A stretch of 64,000 bases of DNA from Flavobacterium panacis (GTDB taxonomy: Bacteria; Bacteroidota; Bacteroidia; Flavobacteriales; Flavobacteriaceae), in the NCBI RefSeq assembly GCF_024649945.1, contig NZ_JANKMS010000005.1:62001-126000 (forward strand), given 5' to 3'. Shown here piece by piece: positions 27,889-36,453 of the stretch; position 1 is the first letter of the stretch, and each line of letters begins with the position of its first letter. The notes beneath the pieces were generated by a model. It was not told the origin of the DNA, ran no database searches, and worked only from the letters and a program-made list of their open reading frames with translations. The translations under genes were made by a program, and so were the position numbers.

Positions 27889-29094
27889 ATGAAAAAACTA
27901 TCACTTTTATTAATTTGCCTTTTTACCCTTTTTAACTTAAAGGCTCAGGAATCAAGACCAATAGTAACCGGAGTTCCTTTTCTGTTAGTTGCAGCAGATG
28001 CGAGAGCAGCAGGTTTAGGCGACCAAGGAGTTGCTACTTCTGCCGACGTATTTTCTCAACAATGGAACCCTGCAAAGTATGCCTTCTCAGAAGATGCACA
28101 AGGTCTTTCCATCAGTTACACACCTTATTTGACAGATCTTGCCAATGACATTTCCTTAGGTCAGGTAACGTATTATAACAAAATTAACGAACGAAGTGCT
28201 TTTGCCGGAAGTTTTCGTTATTTCGGTTTTGGAGGAATTGAATTAAGATACACTGGAGACCCAAACGAAGCAGTACGTACAGTTAATCCAAACGAATTTG
28301 CTTTAGACGGATCTTATTCACTAAAGTTAAGCGAAGAATTCTCTATGGCTGTTGGAGCACGTTTTATAAACTCAAATTTAAAAGTCGCATCTGAAGAAAC
28401 TGACGCTTCGGCAGCAAACACATTCGCTGTTGATGTTGCTGCTTTTTATCAATCAGAAGAAATTGCTTATCAGGATTTCAACGGAAGATGGAGAGCAGGT
28501 ATCAACCTTCAGAATATGGGGCCAAAAATCAAATATGACCATGACGATTTAAGCTCGAATTTCCTTCCTGCAAATTTAAGATTAGGAGCTGGATTTGAAT
28601 TTATTTTTGACGACTACAACAAACTTGCCGTAAGTACAGAGTTCACAAAACTTTTAGTACCAACACCTCCAGGAATCCAAGCAGCTGTTGACGGAAATGG
28701 AGATGGAGATTTTAATGATCCCGAAGATATTACACAACAACAAGCCACAGACGCAGCTTACAACAATTATAGAAATATCGGCTGGGTTCCGGGAATGTTC
28801 AAATCTTTTGGAGATGCGCCAGGCGGATTTAAAGAAGAAATGAAAGAAGTAACCTATAGTCTTGCTGCAGAATATATGTACCAAGATGCATTTGCAATGC
28901 GTTTAGGATATTACCACGAAAGCATTGAAAAAGGAGCCAAACAGTTTTTCTCTTTAGGAGCAGGTTTTAAATACAACATCATGAAAATTGACGTATCTTA
29001 CCTATTCTCGGCTTCGAAAATAAAAAACCCGTTGGAAAACACACTTCGTTTCTCTTTAACGTTTAACTTTGGAGACAAATACGAGACGTATTAA
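27889..29094 (+). CDS. porV: Type IX secretion system outer-membrane protein PorV (LptO)
   Basis: This 401-residue protein has a signal peptide (1-20, ending FNLKAQ), then a FadL-like outer-membrane beta-barrel. PFLLVAADARAAGLGDQGVA near the N-terminus is the PorV signature. Barrel strands run to a C-terminal LRFSLTFNFGDKYETY. PorV shuttles cargo proteins from the SprA translocon to the PorU attachment complex. A loop around residues 270-285 (DGNGDGDFNDPED) is acidic and could bind calcium. It lies directly downstream of porU, and both are divergent from gldJ. Confidence 0.93.
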   Translation: MKKLSLLLICLFTLFNLKAQESRPIVTGVPFLLVAADARAAGLGDQGVATSADVFSQQWNPAKYAFSEDAQGLSISYTPYLTDLANDISLGQVTYYNKINERSAFAGSFRYFGFGGIELRYTGDPNEAVRTVNPNEFALDGSYSLKLSEEFSMAVGARFINSNLKVASEETDASAANTFAVDVAAFYQSEEIAYQDFNGRWRAGINLQNMGPKIKYDHDDLSSNFLPANLRLGAGFEFIFDDYNKLAVSTEFTKLLVPTPPGIQAAVDGNGDGDFNDPEDITQQQATDAAYNNYRNIGWVPGMFKSFGDAPGGFKEEMKEVTYSLAAEYMYQDAFAMRLGYYHESIEKGAKQFFSLGAGFKYNIMKIDVSYLFSASKIKNPLENTLRFSLTFNFGDKYETY

Positions 29095-29119
29095 AAACAG
29101 AATAAAATAAAAATAACAT

Positions 29120-29152
29120 AATCCAAATTCCGGCATAACTGGGATTTGGATT
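29120..29152 (+). terminator. Probable terminator downstream of porV
   Basis: AATCCAAATTCC (29120-29131) pairs with GGATTTGGATT (29142-29152) with one bulged T. A run of eight T follows on the plus strand. Confidence 0.75.
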
Positions 29153-29171
29153 TTTTTTCCCTTAAAAAGAA

Positions 29172-29654
29172 ATGAAAGAAATCAATATTACAACTTCATT
29201 TACGATATATGATAATTTAGGTGAACTTCCTGGTGAAATTCAAGATTTAATGAATCAGGCTATCGAAGTCAGAAAAAAAGCTTACGCACCTTATTCCAAA
29301 TTCAGAGTTGGAGCTGCTTTACTTTTAGACAATGGAAAAGTTATTTCAGGGTCTAATCAGGAAAACGCAGCTTATCCATCGGGGCTTTGTGCAGAACGAA
29401 CTGCGATTTTTTACGCTGGGAGTGCATATCCTGAGGCAAAAATTTTAAAAATGGCCATTACAGCCGCTTCGGATACTAATCAAACAACTGCTCCTATTCC
29501 ACCTTGCGGATCTTGTCGACAATCGATTGCAGAATACGAAATAAAGCAAGACACCCCTATAGAAATCTATTTTATGGGTGAAATTGGAGAGGTTTACAAA
29601 TCATCATCATTGAAAAATTTACTTCCATTGATGTTTGATAAAAAGTTCTTGTAA
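29172..29654 (+). CDS. cdd: Cytidine deaminase
   Basis: This 160-residue homotetrameric-type cytidine deaminase hydrolyses cytidine and deoxycytidine to uridine forms in pyrimidine salvage. The zinc site is visible: CAERTAIF supplies a Cys and the catalytic Glu, and PCGSCRQS supplies two Cys. APYSKFRVGAALLLDNG and GSNQENAAYPSG are further family signatures. The three-cysteine zinc ligation is normal for the short form. There is an N-terminal extension of about 20 residues. It lies between porV and pdhA as a single gene. Confidence 0.95.
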   Translation: MKEINITTSFTIYDNLGELPGEIQDLMNQAIEVRKKAYAPYSKFRVGAALLLDNGKVISGSNQENAAYPSGLCAERTAIFYAGSAYPEAKILKMAITAASDTNQTTAPIPPCGSCRQSIAEYEIKQDTPIEIYFMGEIGEVYKSSSLKNLLPLMFDKKFL

Positions 29655-29704
29655 AAAAAAGCCAAAAAGTAGCGTTTAAATTTTACTTCTTAAATGTAAT
29701 GTCT

Positions 29705-29712
29705 TATTTTTG
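29705..29712 (+). promoter_or_regulatory. Candidate -7 element of the pdhA-pdhC promoter
   Basis: TATTTTTG is an exact TAnnTTTG match about 100 bases before the pdhA start. The leader carries a short hairpin, CCCGA (29716-29720) with TCGGG (29725-29729). No -33 TTG is seen at the usual spacing. Confidence 0.45.
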
Positions 29713-29813
29713 CATCCCGACCTTTCGGGCGCAAATTTGTGGGAGGAAACTATTTTGCGTTACAGGCACAATAATCGATAACACAAACAACTTTAGCAAA
29801 AGAAAGAATTCAG

Positions 29814-30812
29814 ATGAAAGAAGTTACAAAAGAGGTATATTTAAAGTGGTATGAAGACATGCTACTTTGGAGAAAGTTTGAAGACAAACTTGCAGCATTA
29901 TACATCCAACAAAAAGTTAGAGGTTTTCTACACTTATATAATGGTCAAGAAGCTGTATTAGCAGGTGCATTGCACGCAATGGATTTGACCAAAGATAAAA
30001 TGATTACTGCTTACAGAAACCACGTTCAGCCAATTGGTATGGGAGTTGATCCTAGAAACGTAATGGCAGAACTTTTAGGAAAAGCTACAGGAACTTCTAA
30101 AGGTATGGGAGGTTCTATGCACATTTTCTCTAAAGAACATGGCTTTTACGGAGGTCACGGAATCGTAGGTGCTCAAATTCCTGTGGGAGCTGGTATTGCT
30201 TTCGCAGACAAATATTTCAACACTGGTGGTGTTACTATGACTTACTTTGGTGATGGTGCTGCTAGACAAGGTTCTTTACACGAAGCTTTCAACATGGCGA
30301 TGTTATGGAAACTTCCTGTAGTATTTATCGTTGAGAACAACGGTTATGCAATGGGAACTTCTGTAGAAAGAACTGCAAATCACACTGACATCTGGAAATT
30401 AGGTTTAGGTTACGAAATGCCTTGCGGACCTGTTGACGGAATGAACCCTGTAAAAGTTGCCGAAGCAATGCACGAAGCTATCGAAAGAGCACGTCGCGGA
30501 GATGGACCAACTTTCCTTGAAATGAAAACGTACCGTTACAGAGGACACTCTATGTCTGATGCACAATTATACCGTTCTAAAGAAGAGGTTGAAGAGTACA
30601 AAAAAATTGACCCAATTACTCAAGTTCTTGATGTAATTTTGGATCAAAAATATGCTACACAAGAAGAAATTGATGTAATTGACCAAAAAGTTAAAGACTT
30701 AGTTGAAGAGTGTGCGAAATTCGCTGAAGAATCTCCATACCCAGACTTACAACAATTATACGATGTAGTATACGCACAAGAAGACTATCCATTTACACCT
30801 CATAAACTATAA
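29814..30812 (+). CDS. pdhA: Pyruvate dehydrogenase E1 component subunit alpha
   Basis: This 332-residue subunit binds thiamine diphosphate and decarboxylates pyruvate, working with the beta subunit. The thiamine-diphosphate motif runs from GDGAARQGSLHEAF to VFIVENNGYAMG. Phosphorylation-loop-like RYRGHSMSDAQLYRSKEEV lies near residue 240. GFLHLYNGQEAVLAG near the N-terminus is typical of the family. The gene is 4 bp before the E2 gene, so they are co-transcribed. The beta subunit gene is not next to them, an arrangement seen in many flavobacteria. Confidence 0.95.
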   Translation: MKEVTKEVYLKWYEDMLLWRKFEDKLAALYIQQKVRGFLHLYNGQEAVLAGALHAMDLTKDKMITAYRNHVQPIGMGVDPRNVMAELLGKATGTSKGMGGSMHIFSKEHGFYGGHGIVGAQIPVGAGIAFADKYFNTGGVTMTYFGDGAARQGSLHEAFNMAMLWKLPVVFIVENNGYAMGTSVERTANHTDIWKLGLGYEMPCGPVDGMNPVKVAEAMHEAIERARRGDGPTFLEMKTYRYRGHSMSDAQLYRSKEEVEEYKKIDPITQVLDVILDQKYATQEEIDVIDQKVKDLVEECAKFAEESPYPDLQQLYDVVYAQEDYPFTPHKL

Positions 30813-30816
30813 CATC

Positions 30817-32454
30817 ATGGCGATTAAAGTAACAATGCCTCGTTTGAGCGATACAATGACGGAAGGAACGGTAGCGACTTGGCTTAAAAAAGTAGGCGAT
30901 AAAGTAAGCGAAGGAGATATCTTAGCTGAAATTGAAACAGACAAAGCAACAATGGAGTTCGAATCTTTTAACGAAGGAACTCTTTTACATATCGGAATTC
31001 AAGAAGGAGAAACTGCTCCTGTTGATTCATTATTAGCAATCATTGGTAAAGAAGGAGAAGATATTTCTGCTCTTTTAGCTGGTGGTGATGCTCCTGCTGC
31101 TGAAGCTCCAAAAGCGGATGCTCCTGCTGCTGAAGCAAAAACTGAAACTGCTGCTCCTGCAAAAGCAGCTGAATTACCAAAAGGAGTTATAGTAGTAACT
31201 ATGCCTCGTTTAAGTGATACAATGACAGAAGGTACAGTAGCAACTTGGTTGAAAAAAGTGGGTGATACTGTAGCTGAAGGAGATATCTTAGCAGAAATTG
31301 AAACAGACAAAGCTACTATGGAGTTTGAGTCTTTCAATGCTGGTACATTATTATACATCGGAATTCAAGAAGGAAGTACTGCTCCAGTTGACAGCTTATT
31401 AGCGATCATCGGACCTGCAGGAACTGACATTTCTGGAGTTGCTGATAACTTTACTGCTGGAGGTGCTGCAACAGCAAGCGCTCCTGCTGCTGAAGAAACA
31501 AAAACTGCTCCTGCTGCTGAAAAAGCTCCAGAAGCTGCCGCTGAAACTTCAAACGGAAGAATTTTAGCTTCACCATTAGCTAAGAAAATTGCTTCTGACA
31601 AAGGAATCCAATTATCTCAAGTTAAAGGTTCTGGAGAAAACGGACGTATCGTAAAAAGCGATATCGAAAACTTTACTCCATCTGCTCAAGCACAAACTGC
31701 TGCTTCTGCACCAGCTGCTAAGCAAGAAGCATCTGCTCCTGCTGCTCCAAAAGTATTTGTTCCTGCTGGAGAAGTTTACACAGAAGAGATCAAAAATTCT
31801 CAGATGCGTAAAATCATTGCTAAACGTCTTGCTGAATCTTTATTCACAGCACCTCATTACAACTTAGTAATCGAAGTTAGCATGGACGAAGCTATGCAAG
31901 CTAGAGCTGCAATCAATAGCGTTCCAGATACAAAAGTATCTTTCAACGATATGGTAATTAAGGCTTGTGCATTAGCATTGAAAAAACATCCAAAAATCAA
32001 CTCTCAGTGGAAAGAAGATGCTATCATCATCAATCACCACGTAAACATTGGTGTTGCTGTAGCTGTTGAAGACGGATTAGTAGTTCCTGTATTGAAATTT
32101 ACTGACGCTATGAGTTTATCTCAAATTGGCGGAAGCGTAAGAGATCTTGCCGGAAGAGCTAAAAACAAAAAATTGGGACCACAAGAAATGGAAGGAAGCA
32201 CATTTACAGTTTCTAACCTAGGTATGTTTGGTATCACTGAATTTAATTCAATCATCAACCAACCAAACTCTGCAATCCTTTCTGTAGGTGCAATTGTTGA
32301 GAAACCAGTAGTGAAAAACGGTCAAATCGTAGTTGGAAACACAATGATGTTATCATTAGCTTGTGACCACAGAACTATTGACGGTGCAACTGGAGCTCAG
32401 TTCTTACAAACATTAAAACAATACATCGAAAGTCCAGTTACAATGTTGGCGTAA
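30817..32454 (+). CDS. pdhC: Pyruvate dehydrogenase E2, dihydrolipoamide acetyltransferase
   Basis: This 545-residue core subunit passes the acetyl group to CoA. It has two lipoyl domains (about residues 2-77 and 127-202), each with the lipoyl-lysine motif ETDKATMEFES, joined by Ala/Pro-rich linkers. A peripheral-subunit-binding domain lies near 248-285 (RILASPLAKKIASDKGIQLS). The acetyltransferase domain occupies about 320-545 with the catalytic His in ACDHRTIDGATGAQFL. The two lipoyl domains are almost the same sequence, an internal duplication. The linkers are long and mobile, as expected for swinging arms. Confidence 0.95.
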   Translation: MAIKVTMPRLSDTMTEGTVATWLKKVGDKVSEGDILAEIETDKATMEFESFNEGTLLHIGIQEGETAPVDSLLAIIGKEGEDISALLAGGDAPAAEAPKADAPAAEAKTETAAPAKAAELPKGVIVVTMPRLSDTMTEGTVATWLKKVGDTVAEGDILAEIETDKATMEFESFNAGTLLYIGIQEGSTAPVDSLLAIIGPAGTDISGVADNFTAGGAATASAPAAEETKTAPAAEKAPEAAAETSNGRILASPLAKKIASDKGIQLSQVKGSGENGRIVKSDIENFTPSAQAQTAASAPAAKQEASAPAAPKVFVPAGEVYTEEIKNSQMRKIIAKRLAESLFTAPHYNLVIEVSMDEAMQARAAINSVPDTKVSFNDMVIKACALALKKHPKINSQWKEDAIIINHHVNIGVAVAVEDGLVVPVLKFTDAMSLSQIGGSVRDLAGRAKNKKLGPQEMEGSTFTVSNLGMFGITEFNSIINQPNSAILSVGAIVEKPVVKNGQIVVGNTMMLSLACDHRTIDGATGAQFLQTLKQYIESPVTMLA

Positions 32455-32474
32455 TCGTTGTTAATTTTATAATT

Positions 32475-32506
32475 AAATCCCGTTTTGTTTATTCAAAACG
32501 GGATTT
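32475..32506 (+). terminator. Terminator of pdhA-pdhC
   Basis: AAATCCCGTTTTG (32475-32487) pairs perfectly with CAAAACGGGATTT (32494-32506), followed by a T-run. It lies 20 bp after the pdhC stop. Confidence 0.9.
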
Positions 32507-32545
32507 TTTATTTAATTTTCATCCTCAAATTCAAAACCTCACAAA

Positions 32546-34393
32546 ATGAAGAGACTAATCCTTCTCACTTTGTTTCTGACAGCAATTGCCTGCCAGAAAA
32601 AAGAACAAACCGAAAAAACCAACGCTGTTGTTGATGAACACAGTTATTCTAAACCAGAACTTGCTGTTGCAAAACATCTTGACCTTGACATTAAAGTCGA
32701 TTTTGATACGCAAACTATTTCAGGAAAAGCATCTTGGACTATTGATAATATTGGCAAAGGAAATGAGATCATCTTTGACGAAAACACTTTAAATATTACA
32801 AAAGTAACTTTAGGTGATGACGAAAAAGAAACGAAATTCGAACTTGGAAAAGACACTGAATTTCACGGAAAGCCGATTCATATCACAATTGAGCCGAATA
32901 CAACCAAAGTAAACATCTACTACAGCACAACTAAAGATGCAGTAGCTTTACAATGGTTAAAACCAGAACAAACAGCAGACAAAAAGAAACCGTTTTTATT
33001 CTCTCAAGGAGAAAGCATTTGGTCTCGTACTTGGATTCCGTGTCAGGATTCACCAAGCGTTCGTTTTACTTATAATGCAAAAGTTACGGTCCCTAAAGAT
33101 TTATTGGCTGTAATGAGCGCTGTAAATCCGCAGAAGAAAAATGATACTGGAGTTTATACTTTCAAACAAGACAAAGCAATTCCGTCTTATTTAATGGCAA
33201 TCGCTGTTGGAGATATCGAATTTCAAGCGATCGACAAAAGAACTGGAGTTTATGCAGAACCTTCAATGTTGAAAAAATCCGCTTACGAATTTGCTGAACT
33301 AGGAAAAATGGTTAATGCTGCTGAAAAACTATACGGACCATACCGTTGGGGACGTTACGATGTTTTGGTTTTACCTCCAAGTTTCCCTTATGGCGGAATG
33401 GAAAACCCAAACTTAACTTTCTTAACTCCAGGAGTAATTGCAGGAGATCGTTCTTTAACCAGCCTTTTAGCACATGAATTAGGCCACAGTTGGAGCGGAA
33501 ATTTAGTTACAAACGCTACTTGGGATGATATTTGGTTAAACGAAGGTTTCACCACTTATGTAGAACATAGAATCGGAGAAGCAATTTTCGGAAAGAAAGA
33601 ATTTGAAATGCAAAATGTTATCACAAACAAAGAATTGACTGATAATGTTGCAGAATATGGAAATACAAGTCCAGACACTAGATTAAAAGTTAGTTTGACT
33701 GGAAGAAATCCTGACGACGGAATTAGTATGATTCCTTACGTTAAAGGTTATGCTTTTTTAAGAGTTATTGAAAATGCCGTTGGAAGAGAGAAATTTGATC
33801 CGTTTATTAAAAACTACTTTGATTCTCACGCTTTCCAATCGATTACAACAGAAGATTTTGTAAAATATATTAATGAAAATTTAATTAAAGGCGATAAAAC
33901 TTTAGCTGATAAAATCAAATTAGACGATTGGATTTACAAACCAGGAATTCCTTCAAACATTGTTCCTGTAAGTTCTGCCGATTTTGATGCGATTGATGCG
34001 ATCCAAAAAAGCTGGAGAGAAACTGGCGTTGCAGGTTTGAGCAAAAAAATCACAACTACGGCAGAGAAACAGCATTTTATAGATCACCTTCCTACTGATA
34101 TTACAGTTAAAGAAATGGACGCAATTGACAAAGAATTCAACTTTACTAAAGGTGGCAATTTCATTATCAAACGTCAATGGTTTGTTCAGGCTTTGATTCA
34201 TCAGTACAAACCAGCTTATCCTGCAATTGAGCAGTTCTTAATCGGAATCAGTAGAACTGGATCTGTAATGATGCTTTATAAAGAAATGGTTAAAACGCCA
34301 GAAGGAAAAGTTTGGGCAAAACAGGTTTTTGAAAAAGCAAAATCTGGTTATCATGCTACGACTATTCAGGCTGTTGAGGGTGTTTTGAAATAA
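32546..34393 (+). CDS. M1 family metalloaminopeptidase lipoprotein (leukotriene A4 hydrolase-like)
   Basis: This 615-residue lipoprotein has its lipobox at Cys16 (LTAIAC). The gluzincin zinc motif is HELGHSWSGN with the third ligand in NEGFTTYVEH. The substrate-anchoring segment FPYGGMENPNLTFLTPG is typical of the LTA4H/aminopeptidase B branch rather than aminopeptidase N. An N-terminal beta-saddle (about 30-220) and C-terminal helical domain (about 420-615) complete the fold. It releases N-terminal residues from peptides and is probably anchored to the outer membrane facing the periplasm or surface. It is flanked by terminators on both sides and so is a single-gene unit. Confidence 0.92.
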   Translation: MKRLILLTLFLTAIACQKKEQTEKTNAVVDEHSYSKPELAVAKHLDLDIKVDFDTQTISGKASWTIDNIGKGNEIIFDENTLNITKVTLGDDEKETKFELGKDTEFHGKPIHITIEPNTTKVNIYYSTTKDAVALQWLKPEQTADKKKPFLFSQGESIWSRTWIPCQDSPSVRFTYNAKVTVPKDLLAVMSAVNPQKKNDTGVYTFKQDKAIPSYLMAIAVGDIEFQAIDKRTGVYAEPSMLKKSAYEFAELGKMVNAAEKLYGPYRWGRYDVLVLPPSFPYGGMENPNLTFLTPGVIAGDRSLTSLLAHELGHSWSGNLVTNATWDDIWLNEGFTTYVEHRIGEAIFGKKEFEMQNVITNKELTDNVAEYGNTSPDTRLKVSLTGRNPDDGISMIPYVKGYAFLRVIENAVGREKFDPFIKNYFDSHAFQSITTEDFVKYINENLIKGDKTLADKIKLDDWIYKPGIPSNIVPVSSADFDAIDAIQKSWRETGVAGLSKKITTTAEKQHFIDHLPTDITVKEMDAIDKEFNFTKGGNFIIKRQWFVQALIHQYKPAYPAIEQFLIGISRTGSVMMLYKEMVKTPEGKVWAKQVFEKAKSGYHATTIQAVEGVLK

Positions 34394-34415
34394 TTTTTCT
34401 TAAAACATAATTTTT

Positions 34416-34449
34416 AAAAGAGGTTGTCTTTATGAAGACAACCTCTTTT
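34416..34449 (+). terminator. Terminator of the M1 aminopeptidase gene
   Basis: AAAAGAGGTTGTCTT (34416-34430) pairs perfectly with AAGACAACCTCTTTT (34435-34449) around a TATG loop and is followed by a T-run. Confidence 0.92.
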
Positions 34450-34462
34450 TTATTATTGATAA

Positions 34463-34626
34463 GTCCCAGCGGGACGAAATATTTATAGAAATAATTAATT
34501 TCAATTCAAAAAAAAGCTCCAGCGGAGCGACACATCTAGTTATCTCGATTATAAATATGTCGCTCCGCTGGAGCTTTTTTAAATATCCTAGACAATTAAT
34601 CTATAAATATTTCATTCCTCCGGAAT
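34463..34626. repeat. Nested palindromic repeat element (REP- or MITE-like)
   Basis: The outside has short palindromes GTCCCAGCGGGAC (34463-34475) and ATTCCTCCGGAAT (34614-34626). Next inwards, GAAATATTTATAG (34476-34488) is complementary to CTATAAATATTTC (34601-34613). The centre is a long hairpin with arms at about 34510-34535 and 34557-34579, core GCTCCAGCGGAGCGACA. The symmetry of three nested levels is not that of an ordinary terminator. It is probably a dispersed repeat, possibly moved by a REP-associated transposase elsewhere in the genome. Confidence 0.7.
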
Positions 34627-34660
34627 TTTTATTCCTAAAAAACATCTTATGAAAACGAGT

Positions 34661-34815
34661 GCCCTAGCCCAGATTGAAGTGGAAAGCCCGGAGCTCAAAA
34701 GCCTGATTTTTCTTGCCAGAAAACAGCGACCAACGGAAGCTCGTTTTATGGCTTAGAAAAATCAGGCTTTTGTGCGAGGACTTGAAGCGGAAAGCTGGAT
34801 TAGCTCCTGAAAATA
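34661..34815 (+). ncRNA. Probable structured RNA with a long variable hairpin
   Basis: The stretch begins GCCCTAGCCCAGATTGAAG and ends near GGATTAGCTCCTGAAAATAA. A 17-bp perfect stem, AAAAGCCTGATTTTTCT (34697-34713) with its complement at 34755-34771, is extended inward by GCCAGAAAAC/GTTTTATGGC (34715-34724 and 34743-34752, 9 of 10 pairs). GGAGCT (34690-34695) can pair with AGCTCC (34802-34807) to close it. From memory, this pattern of conserved ends around a variable stem recurs in flavobacterial genomes and may be the Flavo-1 motif in Rfam; I could not check. The strand is chosen from the reading of the conserved ends. Confidence 0.6.
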
Positions 34816-34934
34816 AAGCGAGGGAAAATTGTCCATCACATAGCGTCAATCCTCCATGTTCTAAAATCTGTCATAGTTGCAACTTTGTAATGTCAAAAGA
34901 CAACAACAAATAACAACTTTAAAAATTAAATAAA

Positions 34935-35465
34935 ATGACACGATTAACAGCATTAAACCCAGAAGAAGCAACAGGAAAAACTAAAGATTTATTCAACGCT
35001 GTACAAGCAAAATTAGGCGTTGTTCCAAACATGATGAGAACAATGGGGAATTCTCCAGCAGTTTTGGAAGGATATTTGAACTTAAGCGGCGCTTTGAGCC
35101 ACGGAAAATTAAGCGCAAAAACTGGTGAATTAATCGCCTTGGCAGTTTCTGAAAGCAATTCTTGTGATTATTGTTTAGCAGCGCACACTTTTATTGGAGA
35201 GAAATTAGTAAAAGCAGATCCAGCGGTTTTACACGCAGCGAGAACAGGAAATTCTACAGACGCTAAAACAGAAGCTATTTTACAATTGGCGAAAACTTTG
35301 ATCAGCAAAAATGGTTTAGTAAATGATGAAGATGTAAACAAAGCTAAAAACGCTGGAGTTTCTGATGCAGAAATTGCCGAAACAGTTGCACATACAGCTT
35401 TGAACGTATTAACAAACTACTTCAACAATTTAGCTAATACTGAAATTGATTTTCCTGCAGTATAA
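34935..35465 (+). CDS. Carboxymuconolactone decarboxylase (AhpD-like) family protein
   Basis: This 176-residue cytoplasmic protein has the AhpD core motif with the redox pair in SCDYCLAAHTFIG (CxxC followed by a conserved His). The N-terminal helix is preceded by LGVVPNMMRTMGNSPAVLEGYL, also typical of the alkylhydroperoxidase-like branch. Such proteins reduce peroxides by their CxxC pair with a thiol donor, or have unknown small-molecule roles. An AraC regulator gene lies just downstream on the same strand beyond a terminator, and may control it. Exact substrate is unknown. Confidence 0.88.
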   Translation: MTRLTALNPEEATGKTKDLFNAVQAKLGVVPNMMRTMGNSPAVLEGYLNLSGALSHGKLSAKTGELIALAVSESNSCDYCLAAHTFIGEKLVKADPAVLHAARTGNSTDAKTEAILQLAKTLISKNGLVNDEDVNKAKNAGVSDAEIAETVAHTALNVLTNYFNNLANTEIDFPAV

Positions 35466-35499
35466 TTAAACAGCACTTTCACAATAACAAAAAACAATG

Positions 35500-35540
35500 T
35501 ATAAAGATAGCTCCGAATTTATTTGAGAGCTATCTTTATA
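35500..35540 (+). terminator. Terminator of the AhpD-like gene
   Basis: TATAAAGATAGCTC (35500-35513) pairs perfectly with GAGCTATCTTTATA (35527-35540), 34 bp after the stop. It ends 18 bp before the chosen AraC start, which argues against an upstream TTG start within the hairpin. Confidence 0.8.
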
Positions 35541-35558
35541 TTTCCAAAAACCGACAAT

Positions 35559-36437
35559 ATGAGCTCGCAGAATGTTTTTACTTTAATAAACCCGCAGAAT
35601 GGAAATTTAGCGTTTAAGATTCTTTCTTTTGATGATAACAGCCATTTTGATTATTTACAGCGTAATAATTATTACTCTTTAATTTGGGTTACAAAAGGAA
35701 AAGGCAAAGTAAAAGCCGATTTTGCAGAACATCATTTTGAAGAAAACTCACTTCTCGCCTTTTCGCCTTATCAGCCGTTTATGCTTTGTACAAACGAAGA
35801 AATTGAAGGAATTGCGATTCATTTTCATTCTGATTTTTATTGTATTCACATGCATCAAAAAGAGGTTTCTTGTAATGGCGTTTTGTTCAATAATATTTAT
35901 CAGCCTCCTTACGTAAAAGTTACAGAACAAGCTTCACTAACTTTTAACATGGTTATTGACCAAATGAAAACGGAGATTCAAAATGCAGAGTTGGCGCAGT
36001 ACGAGTTACTTATTTCGTATTTGAAAATCTTTTTAATTACAGCTTCTAGATTAAAAACGGAACAATTAGAAGAAATGAAATCGGTTCCAGATACCAAAGA
36101 ACCTGTAATTCTTCAAAACTTAAAAGATGCGATTGAGCTGAATTTCAAAACCAAACATTCAGCTGGAAATTATGCTGATTTACTAAATATTTCGCCAAAA
36201 GCATTGGCCAAATTATCCAAGAATTATTTCAATAAAACTTTAACCGATTTGATTTCGGAACGAATTATTATTGAAGCTAAAAGAGAATTATACTTGACCA
36301 ATAAAACGGTCAAAGAAATTGCTTATGAATTAGGTTATGATGACGAACATTATTTCAGTCGTTTCTTTAAAACCAATGCTGATGTTTCGCCACAAATTTA
36401 TCGTGAAACTGTTGGGTTTGGAAAAATGGACGCTTAA
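35559..36437 (+). CDS. AraC family transcriptional regulator
   Basis: This 292-residue protein has an N-terminal cupin-like sensing domain (about 1-150; GKGKVKADFAEHHFEENSLL, SPYQPFMLC) and a C-terminal double HTH (about 195-285). The second HTH carries the family signature IAYELGYDDEHYFSRFFK. It probably regulates the upstream AhpD-like gene or itself. The start (ATG at 35559, MSSQNVFT) is chosen because a TTG start 12 codons earlier would lie inside the preceding terminator. The effector is unknown. Confidence 0.88.
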   Translation: MSSQNVFTLINPQNGNLAFKILSFDDNSHFDYLQRNNYYSLIWVTKGKGKVKADFAEHHFEENSLLAFSPYQPFMLCTNEEIEGIAIHFHSDFYCIHMHQKEVSCNGVLFNNIYQPPYVKVTEQASLTFNMVIDQMKTEIQNAELAQYELLISYLKIFLITASRLKTEQLEEMKSVPDTKEPVILQNLKDAIELNFKTKHSAGNYADLLNISPKALAKLSKNYFNKTLTDLISERIIIEAKRELYLTNKTVKEIAYELGYDDEHYFSRFFKTNADVSPQIYRETVGFGKMDA

Positions 36438-36453
36438 ATTAGTTTTCAGTCGC

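Noticed and set aside
34713..34913. A 66-residue plus-strand reading frame in the gap before the AhpD-like gene
   Set aside because: It lies inside the long hairpin of the probable structured RNA, has no recognisable family and shares its sequence with the stem.
35523..35558. An upstream TTG start for the AraC regulator
   Set aside because: The added codons fall in the right arm of the preceding terminator hairpin, and the ATG at 35559 gives the usual N-terminus.
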